From Duganella sp. CF402 (GTDB lineage Bacteria > Pseudomonadota > Gammaproteobacteria > Burkholderiales > Burkholderiaceae_D): a DNA stretch of 64,000 nt. The notes under the pieces were generated by a model. It ran no database searches, was not told the DNA's origin, and worked only from the letters and a program-made list of their open reading frames with translations. The first letter of the stretch is position 1, and each line of letters opens with the position of its first letter. This document shows, one piece after another, positions 48,047 through 57,310 of the stretch. The DNA is taken from the NCBI RefSeq assembly GCF_900109645.1, contig NZ_FOBG01000001.1:3400520-3464519 (forward strand), read 5' to 3'. The translations under genes and the position numbers were made by a program.

Positions 48047-48829
48047 TCACGCCGCCGAGATAATCAGTTCCGCTGCCAGCCAGCCGGCCAGCAGCTCGCC
48101 GGCTTTCGCCACGCCGTCCGCTTCGCCGCAGCGCGCGGCCAGCCAGTCGCATAGCGCGGCGAAGCTGCCGTCGGCCTGCAACTGCAACAGCGCCTCGTAT
48201 TCCAGTGCATCGACCTGCTTCAGGTACGTGGTGTAGCCGCGCCGCCAGACCAGCAAGCCGCCCTGCTCCGTCAGCATTTCGCTTTCCGGCGGCGCGCGCT
48301 CATCCCACAGCGCCGACCACACCTGCTCCGCGTTGGTGAGCGCCGGCGCGCTGCGCAGCGACGGCGTCAATCGCAGCCGCGCCGTTTCCCAATCGACCTG
48401 CGCCAACGCTTCCAGCGCCAGCGGCGCGGCGTCGGCGGCCACGAAGGCCGCGCCCAGCGCGTGCTCGATCCACGCCACTTCCTGCACGTCGGGATTGTGC
48501 GGGTGCAGCGCGGCCAGTGTGTCCGCAAAACCGTCGGCATATGCGTCCAGCGTCCACGCGTGCGGCGGGTGCGCATCGATGTGCGTAATCGCCGCCGCCA
48601 GGAACAGCTCGTCGCCCAGCCACGCGTGCAGCTTGGGATAGCACGCCTTCAGACAGCCCACCAACTGCGCGCGGTAGTTGTTCTGGTAGACCGCCAGGCC
48701 GGCCATGATGCGCGCATGGCCGGCCTCCGCGTCCGCCGCGCCAGCCGAGCTAACGGCGCGTGCGGCGATATCGGGCGTGGCCGCCGTCAGCCATTGCTGG
48801 AAATCGCGCTGCAAGTCGGCCAGCATCAT
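48047..48829 (-). CDS. bufC: HvfC/BufC-family peptide-modification chaperone (DUF2063)
   Basis: 260 residues. DUF2063 pattern: LADLQRDFQQWLT, GLAVYQNNYRAQLVGCLKACYPKLHAWLGDELF, and LWRRGYT-like VWRRGYTTYLKQVDALEYEALLQL. In the known bufferin and related systems this partner binds the DUF692 enzyme and presents the precursor peptide. Overlaps bufB by four bases (ATGA). Confidence 0.85.
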   Translation of the reverse strand: MMLADLQRDFQQWLTAATPDIAARAVSSAGAADAEAGHARIMAGLAVYQNNYRAQLVGCLKACYPKLHAWLGDELFLAAAITHIDAHPPHAWTLDAYADGFADTLAALHPHNPDVQEVAWIEHALGAAFVAADAAPLALEALAQVDWETARLRLTPSLRSAPALTNAEQVWSALWDERAPPESEMLTEQGGLLVWRRGYTTYLKQVDALEYEALLQLQADGSFAALCDWLAARCGEADGVAKAGELLAGWLAAELIISAA

Positions 48830-49683
48830 GCGGCCTCCCGCTGCGCGACCAGCGTACGATCCAGGGCATGCAAGGCGCCCAGCTGGCGCGCGATCGACAA
48901 TTCGAACAGCAAGTCGTCCAGTGGCGGAATATGGTCATCGCGCTCGATCATGGTAGCGACCGGGCCGGTGCGCGCCATCACTTGCGCGTACAGCTGCCAT
49001 ACCGCCTCGCACACCGGGCTGTCGTGGGTATCGATCAGCAGGTCGGCGCCCTGGCTATGGCCGGCCAGGTGCACCTGGCGCACCGCTTCGTACGGTATGC
49101 CGTCGAGGAAATCGGCGGCGTTGAAGCCGTGATTGGTCGCGCTGACGTAGACGTTATTCACGTCCAGCAGCAAGCCGCAGCCGGTGCGCCGGCTCATCTC
49201 GCGCAGGAATTCCCACTCGCTCATGTCGGCGCCATCGAAGGCCAGGTAGCTCGATGGATTCTCGAACAGCATGGCGCGGCCCAATACCTCTTGCGCCTGA
49301 TGGATGTTGGCGCACACCAGCGCCAGCGCTTCCTCGGTGTACGGCAGCGGCAGCAGGTCGTGCGAATTAAAGCCGCCCAGGCGCGACCAGCTCAGATGGT
49401 CGGACACGAACAGCGGCTCGATCTGGTCGACCAGCGCCTTCAGGCGCTTGAGGTAATCGGCGCGCAAGCTGTCGGCCGAGCCGATCGACATCGACACGCC
49501 GTGCAGCACCACCGGGTGGCGCTCGCGGATCTGGCGCAGGATGTGGCGCGGCTGGCCGCCGTCCACCATGAAGTTCTCGGAAATGACCTCGACAAAATCC
49601 ACTGCCACCCGGTGTTCAAGGAAATCGCGGTAGTGCTCTTTGCGCAGGCCCAGTCCATAGCCTGAAAAGGGAGTGATATGCAT
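48826..49683 (-). CDS. bufB: Bufferin maturase, MNIO family (DUF692)
   Basis: 285 residues. A multinuclear non-haem iron oxygenase of the MbnB/BufB type. Metal-site residues fit: His in VVLHGVSMSIG, Glu in LFENPSSYLAF, Asp/Asn in LLLDVNNVYVSATNHG, His in VRQVHLAGHSQG, Asp in DTHDSPVC. Family members convert cysteines of the precursor into thiooxazole or oxazolone/thioamide groups that chelate metal. Start at 49683 (MHITPFSGYGLGLRKEHY) is canonical. Only one maturase serves two precursor genes here. Confidence 0.9.
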   Translation of the reverse strand: MHITPFSGYGLGLRKEHYRDFLEHRVAVDFVEVISENFMVDGGQPRHILRQIRERHPVVLHGVSMSIGSADSLRADYLKRLKALVDQIEPLFVSDHLSWSRLGGFNSHDLLPLPYTEEALALVCANIHQAQEVLGRAMLFENPSSYLAFDGADMSEWEFLREMSRRTGCGLLLDVNNVYVSATNHGFNAADFLDGIPYEAVRQVHLAGHSQGADLLIDTHDSPVCEAVWQLYAQVMARTGPVATMIERDDHIPPLDDLLFELSIARQLGALHALDRTLVAQREAA

Positions 49684-49741
49684 CGCTGGCTCGCTGGTTG
49701 TTGGTAGAGGCCCGGCGCAAGCAATGGCCGGGCCGCGTGGG

Positions 49742-50020
49742 TTACTTCGGTTCGGTCAGGGTGCCGCCGGCGGCCAGGCAGGCGCTCTTGGTGCGTACCA
49801 GCACGCCCTCGCCCTTGCAGGTATTGAGGCCCTTGCAATCGTTCTTGGCGGTGGCGCACAGGCTGGTGCCCTTGCAGGTGTTGATGCCGTAGCAGCGGCC
49901 CAGCGGTTCCTTGGACGGTTCCTGTTTCTGGGTTTGCTCGGCGGCGTGGGCGTTGCCCAGGGCGGCCAGTGCCAGCAAGGCGGAAGCGGCGGCGAGGCTG
50001 AGGCGGGAATTGCTGTTCAT
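49742..50020 (-). CDS. bufA2: BufA2-type Cys-rich metallophore precursor
   Basis: 92 residues. Signal peptide MNSNSRLSLAAASALLALAALGNAHA; mature part has the pattern CYGINTC-KGTSLC ... CKGLNTCKGEG ... C, the repeated C-x-G-x-N-x-C-KG of BufA2 proteins. The cysteines are the expected sites of BufB modification, giving a periplasmic copper-buffering peptide. AAGGAG precedes the start at 50020. Second precursor of the operon. Confidence 0.82.
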   Translation of the reverse strand: MNSNSRLSLAAASALLALAALGNAHAAEQTQKQEPSKEPLGRCYGINTCKGTSLCATAKNDCKGLNTCKGEGVLVRTKSACLAAGGTLTEPK

Positions 50021-50037
50021 GGTGTTACTCCTTCAGG

Positions 50038-50823
50038 TTATTGCGCGTTATGCGCGGCGGTCAAAATAACGTCGGCGACTTTCTCGGGCTGCGAGATGTA
50101 GACCAGGTGGCTGGCCTTGATCTCGGTGACCTTGGCGCCGGCGCGCTGGTACATCCAGCGTTGCAGATCAGGGCTGAGCGCGCGGTCCTCGGTCGAGACG
50201 ATGGCGTAGCTAGGCTTGCTGCGCCATGCGGCCGACCAGACCTGGGTGCTGAACGTGGCGGTGGTGGCCGGCACTTGCGAGGCGGCCAGGAAGTTGGTGC
50301 GGTTCTCGGCCACGTCGGCGCCGAAGTCGGCGTGGAATTTGGCGCGGTCGAAGAACAGGTGGCCGTCCTGGGTGGCGATCACCGAATCGCTCGGCGACGG
50401 CATCGAGCCCAGTACCTGCGCCAGGCTTTCGCCGACATCGGGCAGCAGCGCGGAGACGTAGACCAAGGCCTTCACCTTGTCGCGCGCGCCGGCGGCCGAG
50501 ATGATGGCGCCGCCCGAGCTGTGGCCGACCAGGATCACCGGGCCGACCTGCTGGTCGAGGATTTCGCGGGCGGCGGCAACGTCGTCGTCAAAGCTGGTGT
50601 GCGGCTGGTTGGCGATGCTGACGTGGTAGCCGGCGTGGTACAGGATGTCGAACACCACGCGCCAGCCGGAACCGTCGACAAAGGAGCCGGGGACGATGAC
50701 GATGTTTTTGGCGCCGTCCGTGGCCGGGGCGGCGGCGGCAGCTTGCGCCGGCATCAGGCCGACGCCGGCCACCAGCAGCGTGGCGCCTATCGCGGCCGCC
50801 TTCAAGGCGAGCACGGTGCGCAT
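50038..50823 (-). CDS. Exported alpha/beta hydrolase (EstC-like)
   Basis: 261 residues. Signal peptide [28 protein letters not shown]. The core has IVIVPGSFVDGSGWRVVFDILYHAGYHVSIANQP, nucleophile elbow GHSSGG (Ser in VILVGHSSGGAII), Asp in IVSTEDRALSP and catalytic His in KASHLVYIS. Complete catalytic triad, unlike the hydrolase at 47446. It sits between two metallophore precursor genes with a TAATG overlap to bufA1. Its link to metallophore function is unclear. Confidence 0.88.
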   Translation of the reverse strand: MRTVLALKAAAIGATLLVAGVGLMPAQAAAAAPATDGAKNIVIVPGSFVDGSGWRVVFDILYHAGYHVSIANQPHTSFDDDVAAAREILDQQVGPVILVGHSSGGAIISAAGARDKVKALVYVSALLPDVGESLAQVLGSMPSPSDSVIATQDGHLFFDRAKFHADFGADVAENRTNFLAASQVPATTATFSTQVWSAAWRSKPSYAIVSTEDRALSPDLQRWMYQRAGAKVTEIKASHLVYISQPEKVADVILTAAHNAQ

Positions 50824-51104
50824 TATTTCTTCTCCTTCGGCGTCAGCGAGCCGTAGCCCTTCGGCGTCTTGATCTTGGTGCAGGTGCCCTTCTCGACCAG
50901 GGTCCAGGCGTCGCCCTGGTAGTCGACGGTGGCGGTGCCGGCGCAGCTGGTGCCGGCGCCGGCGGCGCAGTCGTTGTGGCCGGCCTTGCTCACGCCGTAG
51001 CATTTTTCGGTGGCCGGCTTGGGCGCGTCGGCGGCGCTGGCGCCCAGTGCGGTCAGGCTCAGGGCCAGCGCGGCGGCCAGCGAGGTGCGGGGGATGATGG
51101 TCAT
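50823..51104 (-). CDS. bufA1: BufA1-type metallophore precursor (DUF2282)
   Basis: 93 residues. Signal peptide ending SLTALGASA, then [40 protein letters not shown]: the DUF2282 pattern C-YGV-x3-GxNDCAxG-xSCAG. Four to five cysteines for BufB processing. AAAGGA upstream supports 51104. First precursor of the operon; the stop overlaps the hydrolase start (TAATG). Confidence 0.87.
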   Translation of the reverse strand: MTIIPRTSLAAALALSLTALGASAADAPKPATEKCYGVSKAGHNDCAAGAGTSCAGTATVDYQGDAWTLVEKGTCTKIKTPKGYGSLTPKEKK

Positions 51105-51177
51105 GGTGTTTCCTTTCAGTTCAGGTGGTGGGAGTGATGGGATGAAAAGCGCACTCGATAACATCGCATGCGACAAA

Positions 51178-51606
51178 CTACTTAAACAGGACGCGGTCGA
51201 GCGACCAGGCGCCGCCGCCCTGGGCGATCAGCGGCAGCAGCACGGCAGTCCACAGCAAGTGGGTCGGCCAGGCGGCGGGATAGACCAAGATTTCAATCAC
51301 CGCCGTCATGCCCAGCAGCGCCAGCGCGGACAGGCGGGTGCACAGGCCCAGCACCAGCAGCAGCGGGAACAGGTGCTCGGCGTAGGCGGCGGCCGGCGCG
51401 GCGATCTCGGGCGGGATCAGCGGCAGCGCGTACTCGCTGCGGAACAATTCGTAGGTGAACGGCTTGATGGTCAGCAGGCCTTGCACCTTGGTGCGGCCGG
51501 ACAGGAAGAACACGGCGGCGATGCCGACCCGCGCCAGCAGCAGTTGCAGGGCGGGTGGCAGCAGGGCCGGCAGGCGGGCGCGCAGCGGCGCGGTGAGTTG
51601 GTGCAT
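51178..51606 (-). CDS. DoxX-family membrane protein of the bufferin operon
   Basis: 142 residues, four membrane helices ([73 protein letters not shown]). DoxX-type proteins (BufD in some loci) accompany bufferin operons. ATG 51606 with GGAG is preferred over an upstream ATG at 51642. First gene after a sigma-70 promoter at 51655-51684. Confidence 0.85.
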   Translation of the reverse strand: MHQLTAPLRARLPALLPPALQLLLARVGIAAVFFLSGRTKVQGLLTIKPFTYELFRSEYALPLIPPEIAAPAAAYAEHLFPLLLVLGLCTRLSALALLGMTAVIEILVYPAAWPTHLLWTAVLLPLIAQGGGAWSLDRVLFK

Positions 51607-51654
51607 GGGTGGCTCCGGGTTATTAATCGCATCCGTTTTCATCGGACGAGACGA

Positions 51655-51698
51655 ATAATAAAACACGGTCGCCGCCGAAGTCAATCGCATTTGATTGA
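51655..51698 (-). promoter_or_regulatory. Promoter and operator candidate of the bufferin operon
   Basis: Minus strand: -35 TTGACT (51684-51679), 18-bp spacer, -10 TATTAT (51660-51655). A perfect inverted repeat TCAATC (51681-51686) / GATTGA (51693-51698) overlaps the -35 and may bind a metal-responsive or ECF-linked regulator. Bufferin loci elsewhere are often copper-induced through ECF factors; no regulator gene lies next to this operon. Confidence 0.55.
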
Positions 51699-51721
51699 AT
51701 CGGGCGCGAATTAATTATTTC

Positions 51722-52945
51722 TTATTGGGTGGTGAGCGACTGGCCGATGTCGAGTGGCCGGATGTCGAGCCGCATGCGCAGGATGGAGTAGCTGTGCGGC
51801 GCGGCCGAAGCGTAGCCGACGCTGTCGCGCGTTTTGCTGAGCGTGAACTGGAAGCCCAGCTCCGGCAGCGGCGTGTTGCGGCCGCTGGTGGCGATGCCGA
51901 TCGCTTCGCTGCGGCGGTTGTTCATCAAGTTCTCCATCAGCTCCACCAGCGCGCCGCGCCCGAGGATGTCGGGCGAGAACACCGGGTCGGCCACCAGGTC
52001 GCGCCGCGCCGTCAGTTTGCCGCCGGCCTTGGCCGAGGACGGCGTGAAGGTGTGCGTGGCCAGGTCGTACAGATCGCCGCGATCGAGATAGCTGATCACC
52101 GCGTTGGAGACGTTGAAGCCGGCGCGGGCGGCGTCGGTGGTGGCGCGCGTCAGGTCGACCAGCAGCGCGCCCTTGCTGCCGACGATTTCCACCCGGCGAT
52201 TCGGGTCCACCACCATCGCGGTGTTTTCGTCGATGCCGAGGCCGTACTTGTAGCCTTTCTTGAGCATGGCCGGGATCATGCGCGCGAAGCGGCCGCGCAC
52301 CAGGAAGTGCTGGTCGACGAACACGTCGTCGCCGATGAAGCCGAGGCCGGGCGCGATCTCCTGCCCTTCGGTGACGCCGCCGCGCAGGGTGGCAAACACG
52401 GTCTTGGGCGCGTAGAACATGGTGCTGCTCATGACGGCCGCGCCGGCGCTGTTGCCGGCCACCACGCCGCCGCGCCGGTAGACGTCCCACACCGCATCCA
52501 GCACCGCGCTGCGCGTGCCGTCCTCGCGCACCAGCGCTTGCGTGATGCGGGCCTGGTCGCCGCCGGAGAAGAACACGCCGCCGGCGCCGCGCACGGCGTC
52601 GGCCAGCAGCGGGTCCTCGGCGGCCTGGCGGTAGTCGCTGTCGGCCAGCTTGACGGCCAATGGGATCTGGAAGGCGTCGGCGCCGTAGCGCTTGAGGTAG
52701 TCGACGATGGCTTGCGCCACCGGCGCCGGGTCGGCGGCGGCCGAGGCAAACACCGCGATGCGCGCGCCCGGGCCGCCGGCCAGCGCGACGATGCGCTGCC
52801 AGACGGCGTCGTTGTCGGGCTTGAGGCCGCCGCCGATGATGACCAGCGAGCCCTTGGCCGCAGCGGGCACGTCGCCGGCCATCGCGCCCAGCGGCATGGC
52901 CAGCATCAGGGCGGCGTGGAACAGGAATTTGATCGCCATGCGCAT
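51722..52945 (-). CDS. Exported cyanophycinase (copy 2)
   Basis: 407 residues, signal peptide MRMAIKFLFHAALMLAMPLGAMA. Serine peptidase S51-like: GSLVIIGGGLKPDN, GGDQARITQAL, nucleophile in VVAGNSAGAAVMSS, GLGFIGDDVFVDQHFLVRGRFARM, GLGIDENTAMVV. Cleaves cyanophycin (poly-Asp with Arg side chains) to beta-Asp-Arg dipeptides; export implies use of external polymer. About half of its positions match copy 1 at 53021. An intrinsic terminator lies directly upstream, so it may be expressed at a lower level than copy 1. Confidence 0.88.
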   Translation of the reverse strand: MRMAIKFLFHAALMLAMPLGAMAGDVPAAAKGSLVIIGGGLKPDNDAVWQRIVALAGGPGARIAVFASAAADPAPVAQAIVDYLKRYGADAFQIPLAVKLADSDYRQAAEDPLLADAVRGAGGVFFSGGDQARITQALVREDGTRSAVLDAVWDVYRRGGVVAGNSAGAAVMSSTMFYAPKTVFATLRGGVTEGQEIAPGLGFIGDDVFVDQHFLVRGRFARMIPAMLKKGYKYGLGIDENTAMVVDPNRRVEIVGSKGALLVDLTRATTDAARAGFNVSNAVISYLDRGDLYDLATHTFTPSSAKAGGKLTARRDLVADPVFSPDILGRGALVELMENLMNNRRSEAIGIATSGRNTPLPELGFQFTLSKTRDSVGYASAAPHSYSILRMRLDIRPLDIGQSLTTQ

Positions 52946-52955
52946 ACACGCTCCA

Positions 52956-53002
52956 AAGAAAATGGGACGGGGCCCGCCGGTGAGCGCGGGCGCCGTCCCA
53001 TT
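52956..53002 (-). terminator. Intercistronic terminator between the two cyanophycinases
   Basis: A perfect 10-bp stem AATGGGACGG (52961-52970) / CCGTCCCATT (52993-53002), GC-rich interior, then TTTTCTTT on the minus strand. It ends 16 bases before the next start codon. Confidence 0.75.
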
Positions 53003-53020
53003 AATATACCTGAATGCGCG

Positions 53021-54352
53021 CTAGCGGTAGCGGTACAGCGGCTGCGCCAGCTGGATCGGCCGGATGTCCATGCGCAGCTTGAGCACCGAGTAGGCCTCCA
53101 CCTCGGTCGAGCTGTAGCCGACGCTGTTGATGGTCTTGGAAAAACGGAACTCGAAACCCAGTTCCGGGTTGAAGTCGCGCGGGTTGCCGAAGGCGATGCC
53201 GATGGCTTCCTGCTGGGCGTTGTCGATCAGGTTGACCATCAAATCGAGCACCGCGTTGTTGCCCAAAATGTCGTTGGTGTAGACCGGCTCGCGGGTGTCG
53301 GGCTGGTTCGGGTCGAGCTTGTTGTCGGCCTTGTCCGGCGACGGCGTGAATTCGCGCGTGACCAGGTTGAACTTGTCGCCGCGATCGAGATAGCTGATGG
53401 TCGCATTCGAAATATTGAAGCCCTTGATGCCGCGGTCGGTCACCGCCGCCGACAAGTCCAGCAGCAGCGCGCCGCTGTAGCCGATGATTTCCACCTCGCG
53501 CTTGGCGTTCACCACCATCGCGGTGTTTTCATCGATGCCCAGGCCCATTTGGTAGCCCTTCTTCAGCATCACCGGGATCATGCGCGCGAAGCGGCCGCGC
53601 ACCAGCAGGTGCTGGTCGACAAACACGTCGTCGCCGATGAAGCCGAGGCCGGCCGAAATCTCGTGGCCGTCGTTGACGCCCTGCTTGAGCATGTCCAGCG
53701 TCGACTTGGCGTCGTAGAACATGGTGGTGCTCATGATGGCGGCGCCGGCGCTGGAGCCGGCGATCACGCCGCCGTCGCGGTACACGTCCCACACCGCGTC
53801 CAGCGCCGCCGTGTGGCTGCCGTCCGGGCGCACCAGCGCGCGCGAGATGCGCGCCTGGTCGCCGCCGGTGAAGTAAATCCCGGTGGCCGAGTGGATCATG
53901 GCCACGGTTTCCGGGTCTTCGGCCGCCTTGCGGTAGTCGCTATTGGGCCAGGTCACGCCGAGCGGGATGGCAAACGCCTGGGCGCCGTACTGATTGAGCT
54001 TGTTGACGGTGGCCTGGGCGGCCGCTTCCGGGTTGATCGAGGCCGAGCCGAACACGCCGATGCGCGCGCCCTTGCCGCCGGCCAGCTGGACGATGCGCTG
54101 CCACACCTCGGCATTCTCGGTGCGCAGGCCGCCGCCGATGATGACCAGGTTGCCTGCCGGCGGCGCCAGCACCGGCTTGGGCGGCGGCACCGCCTTGGCC
54201 GGCTTGCTGCTCTTGCCCGGCACCTGCACCTTGGGCACGGCCACCGGCGTGGTGGTGGTGGCGGCCGCGTGCGCGGCGCCCCCCCACACCAGCAGCCACA
54301 GCATGCACCAGCGCATGCACAGCTGTGGCAGCGTCAAACCCGTTACTTTCAT
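53021..54352 (-). CDS. Exported cyanophycinase (copy 1)
   Basis: 443 residues. Signal peptide-like start MKVTGLTLPQLCMRWCMLWLLVWGGAAHA, then a Pro/Lys-rich linker (about residues 35-65) and the S51-like domain: NLVIIGGGLRTEN, TGGDQARISRAL, nucleophile Ser in VIAGSSAGAAIMST, GLGFIGDDVFVDQHLLVRGRF. AAGGGG upstream supports 54352. Lies 58 bases after the TonB receptor gene, in the same direction. The linker could tether it at the cell surface or to the envelope. Confidence 0.88.
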   Translation of the reverse strand: MKVTGLTLPQLCMRWCMLWLLVWGGAAHAAATTTTPVAVPKVQVPGKSSKPAKAVPPPKPVLAPPAGNLVIIGGGLRTENAEVWQRIVQLAGGKGARIGVFGSASINPEAAAQATVNKLNQYGAQAFAIPLGVTWPNSDYRKAAEDPETVAMIHSATGIYFTGGDQARISRALVRPDGSHTAALDAVWDVYRDGGVIAGSSAGAAIMSTTMFYDAKSTLDMLKQGVNDGHEISAGLGFIGDDVFVDQHLLVRGRFARMIPVMLKKGYQMGLGIDENTAMVVNAKREVEIIGYSGALLLDLSAAVTDRGIKGFNISNATISYLDRGDKFNLVTREFTPSPDKADNKLDPNQPDTREPVYTNDILGNNAVLDLMVNLIDNAQQEAIGIAFGNPRDFNPELGFEFRFSKTINSVGYSSTEVEAYSVLKLRMDIRPIQLAQPLYRYR

Positions 54353-54410
54353 GTTCCCCTTCCGATCCCGTCCAGTGCTAGATGATACCAAGCAATTGCT
54401 TAAAAACGCA

Positions 54411-57140
54411 TTACTTGAATGCGTAATTTACACTGGCGTAGAAGCGGCGGCCGCGGACGTCGGCATAGGTCGGGTCGTAGCCGGAGATGAAGTGGTAGGC
54501 CTGGTTGGAAAACGGCGGCGCGGTGTCGAACAGGTTCTGGATGCCGGCGCGCAGCTTGAGCGGCTTGCTCACCTGCCACGACGCGCTCAGGTCCCACAGC
54601 GAGTACGATTTCACGCGGTTGCGCGCCACCACGCTGCCGTCGTCGAGGTTGATGGCCGAGTTCTGGTCTTCATAGCCGCTCAGGAAGGTGTTGGCCAGGG
54701 TGGCGGCGTAGGGGCCGTAGTCCCAGTCCAGCGTGATGCTGTGGCGCCAGCGCTGCACCACGCCGTCGGTGACGTAGCGGCCCAGGTTGCTGACGAAGGG
54801 GCCGTCGTTCTCGTTCTGCAGCTTGGAGTCCAGCACATAGGTGCCCGACAGGCGGCCGCCGAAATTGCCGAGGAAGGTCTTGACGCCCTTGTAGTCGATG
54901 GTCAGGTCGAGCCCGGCCGCCTTCTGGGCGCCGCGGTTTTCCTTGTACAGGTCGATGTACTCGATGTACTGGTCCTCGTCGCGGTGGATCAGGTCGGCGT
55001 ACTTGGTGGTGTTGGCCAGCAGCACGTCGTCGCCGATCTCGGCGATCAGGTCGGTGCGCTTGATGTTCCAGTAGTCGAGCGACAGCATCACCTGCTTGCT
55101 CGGCTGCAGCACCAGGCCGGCCGAGAACTGGCGGCTGCGCTCGGGCTTGAGGTTGGGGTTGGCGTGGCGGTGGGTGGTCCAGTTGTCGGCGCAGGAGGCG
55201 TAGTCGTAGTCGACCGTGGCGCAGTAGACCGGGTCGGGCAGCGTGGCGGTGCCGCTTTCCTGGGTCGGGCGGTACAGGTCGGTCATGGACGGCGCCCGGA
55301 AGCCGCGCCCGGCCGAGGCGCGCAGCAGGATGGTCGGCGCGGCCATGTAGCTGAGGCCGATTTTCGGGCTGGCGGCGCCGCCGACCACCTGGTAGTGGTC
55401 GTAACGCGCCGACAGCTGGGCCTCGAACTGCTTGGTGAGCGGCAGCAGCAGTTCGCCGTACACCGCCTTGATGTTGCGCGCATAGCTGGTGGCGCCGTCG
55501 CCGTCGGACCACTCGTCGTTGTTGATGTTGCCGCTCATCAGCAGCGCCGACGGGGTGTAGGTGGTCTTCTCGCGGCGCAGCTCGCCGCCGACGGCCAGCG
55601 CGGCGTCGCCGCCGGCCAGCGCGCCGAGCGCGTGCGAGAGCTTGAAGTCGAGCGAGTCCATCGTGCCGCGCGCGTGGCGCACCTCGTCGTTGACCTGGAT
55701 GCTGTCCAGCAGGTCGCGGCCGGCCTGGCTCGACGGACCGAACGGGTTGATCAGGCCGGAGGCGATGCCCTCGATCAGCTTGTCCTTGAGCACGTAGCCG
55801 TGGGTGTCGCGGTCGCGCACCACGTTGACGCTGTGGTTGAAGCCGACGTCGTAGTCCCAGCCGTTGTGGCTGCCGGTCCAGCCGAGCACGTAGCGCTGGC
55901 TTTCGCTGGTCAGCTCCGAAGTGCGGCGGCCGGCCTCGCTCACGCGCATGCGCAGCAGCAGCTCGCTGTCGCCGACCGCGTCGTCCGAGCCGAGGTCGTA
56001 TTTGGCCAGCGCCGGCACCATGCTGGCGTCGATGGTGGCGCCGTTGATGCGGGTGCTCGAGGCCACGTACCAGGTCTTGCTGCGGCTCAGCGCCACCTCG
56101 GCATACAGCTGGTTTTCCGGGTTCAGCTGCAGCACCCCGCGGCTCAGGAAGTTGGCCTTCTCGGCTTTCGGGTACAGCTCGGTGTCGCCCATGTAGTTGT
56201 AGGTGCAGCCATTGATGCCGCCGGTGCCGGTAGGCAGGTAGACATTGGCCGGGCCGTTGCAGGTCGGAATGGACAGATTGAAGGTGTTGCTGGCCAGCGG
56301 TTTGCCGTTGAGCAGGAAGCCATGATCGTTCAGGTATTCGCGCTGGTCGGTGCTGATGCGGATATTGGCCGGCGAGGTAAAGCCCGACAGCAGGTGCGGC
56401 AGGCGCTCGGTGATGTGCAGGTCGTCGATGAAGCTGCGCTGCGAGGTCGACAGCGCGTCGGTGCGCTGGAAGTCGGCCACCGCAAAGATATTGAAGCCGT
56501 CCTTGACCAGGTCGCCGTGGCCGGCGGTAATGGTGGCGGTGCGCTTGCCGGCGCCGCCTTCCTTGGTCTTCAGGCCGTAGGCGTTCAGCTCCACGCCCTG
56601 GAAGTCCTTGCGCGTGATGAAGTTGATCACGCCGCCGATGGCGTCGGTGCCGTACAGCGCCGAGGCGCCGTCCAGCAGCACTTCGACGCGGGCGATGGCG
56701 GCCGCCGGAATGTTGTTGAGGTCGACGCCGGTGTCGTCGCCGGGCGAGGCGAAGTTGGCCATGCGGCGGCCGTTCAGCAGCACCAGGGTGGACGAGGTGC
56801 CGATGCCGCGCAGGTTGGCGCTGTTGAAGCCGCGCTGGTCCTTGCCGTCGGTGATCGAGACGCTGTCGGTCAGGCCGCCGACGTTGGCCGACAGCCGCGC
56901 CAGGATTTCGCTGGCGGTGGTGACGCCGACCTTGTCGATCTCGTCGCGCGTGATCACCTGCACCGGCAGTGCGGTTTCCGATTCGATGCGCTTGATGGCC
57001 GAGCCGGTGATTTCCACCCGTGGCAGCGGCGCGGCGGCCGGCGCCGGCGCCTCCTGCGCCACCGCATTGCCGATCAGGCCGCTCACTGCGCCCACGCCCA
57101 GCGCCAGCCGCACGGCGCGCGTCATCATGGTGTTCCGCAT
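54411..57140 (-). CDS. TonB-dependent outer-membrane receptor
   Basis: 909 residues. Signal peptide MRNTMMTRAVRLALGVGAVSGLIGNAVA; plug domain with VEITGSAIKRIESETALPVQVITRDEI, LRGIGTSSTLVLLNGRRMANF, VEVLLDGASALYGTDAIGGVINFI; barrel ends with RRFYASVNYAFK (C-terminal aromatic). No N-terminal signalling domain. The plug opening (ITGSAIKR) places it in the group that takes up peptides or sugars rather than siderophores. ATG 57140 is chosen because AGGGAGAG precedes it. Heads an operon with two cyanophycinases, so uptake of cyanophycin or its fragments is likely. Confidence 0.92.
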   Translation of the reverse strand: MRNTMMTRAVRLALGVGAVSGLIGNAVAQEAPAPAAAPLPRVEITGSAIKRIESETALPVQVITRDEIDKVGVTTASEILARLSANVGGLTDSVSITDGKDQRGFNSANLRGIGTSSTLVLLNGRRMANFASPGDDTGVDLNNIPAAAIARVEVLLDGASALYGTDAIGGVINFITRKDFQGVELNAYGLKTKEGGAGKRTATITAGHGDLVKDGFNIFAVADFQRTDALSTSQRSFIDDLHITERLPHLLSGFTSPANIRISTDQREYLNDHGFLLNGKPLASNTFNLSIPTCNGPANVYLPTGTGGINGCTYNYMGDTELYPKAEKANFLSRGVLQLNPENQLYAEVALSRSKTWYVASSTRINGATIDASMVPALAKYDLGSDDAVGDSELLLRMRVSEAGRRTSELTSESQRYVLGWTGSHNGWDYDVGFNHSVNVVRDRDTHGYVLKDKLIEGIASGLINPFGPSSQAGRDLLDSIQVNDEVRHARGTMDSLDFKLSHALGALAGGDAALAVGGELRREKTTYTPSALLMSGNINNDEWSDGDGATSYARNIKAVYGELLLPLTKQFEAQLSARYDHYQVVGGAASPKIGLSYMAAPTILLRASAGRGFRAPSMTDLYRPTQESGTATLPDPVYCATVDYDYASCADNWTTHRHANPNLKPERSRQFSAGLVLQPSKQVMLSLDYWNIKRTDLIAEIGDDVLLANTTKYADLIHRDEDQYIEYIDLYKENRGAQKAAGLDLTIDYKGVKTFLGNFGGRLSGTYVLDSKLQNENDGPFVSNLGRYVTDGVVQRWRHSITLDWDYGPYAATLANTFLSGYEDQNSAINLDDGSVVARNRVKSYSLWDLSASWQVSKPLKLRAGIQNLFDTAPPFSNQAYHFISGYDPTYADVRGRRFYASVNYAFK

Positions 57141-57184
57141 ATTCTCTCCCTGTTGATCGATATGTAAATAATTCATTTAAACTA

Positions 57185-57213
57185 ACTGTACGCACATGTA
57201 GCCAAAAACTCAA
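57185..57213 (-). promoter_or_regulatory. Promoter of the TonB receptor/cyanophycinase operon
   Basis: Minus strand: -35 TTGAGT (57213-57208), 17-bp spacer, -10 TACAGT (57190-57185), giving a leader of about 38 bases before the start at 57140. Confidence 0.6.
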
Positions 57214-57310
57214 GGCAACGCGCCGCCTTTGGCCGGTGCGCGATTTACTTTGTGAAAATAGTGCTACATACTCAATGCTTTATCATCCTCACGACTCCGC
57301 AGGGCACGCC

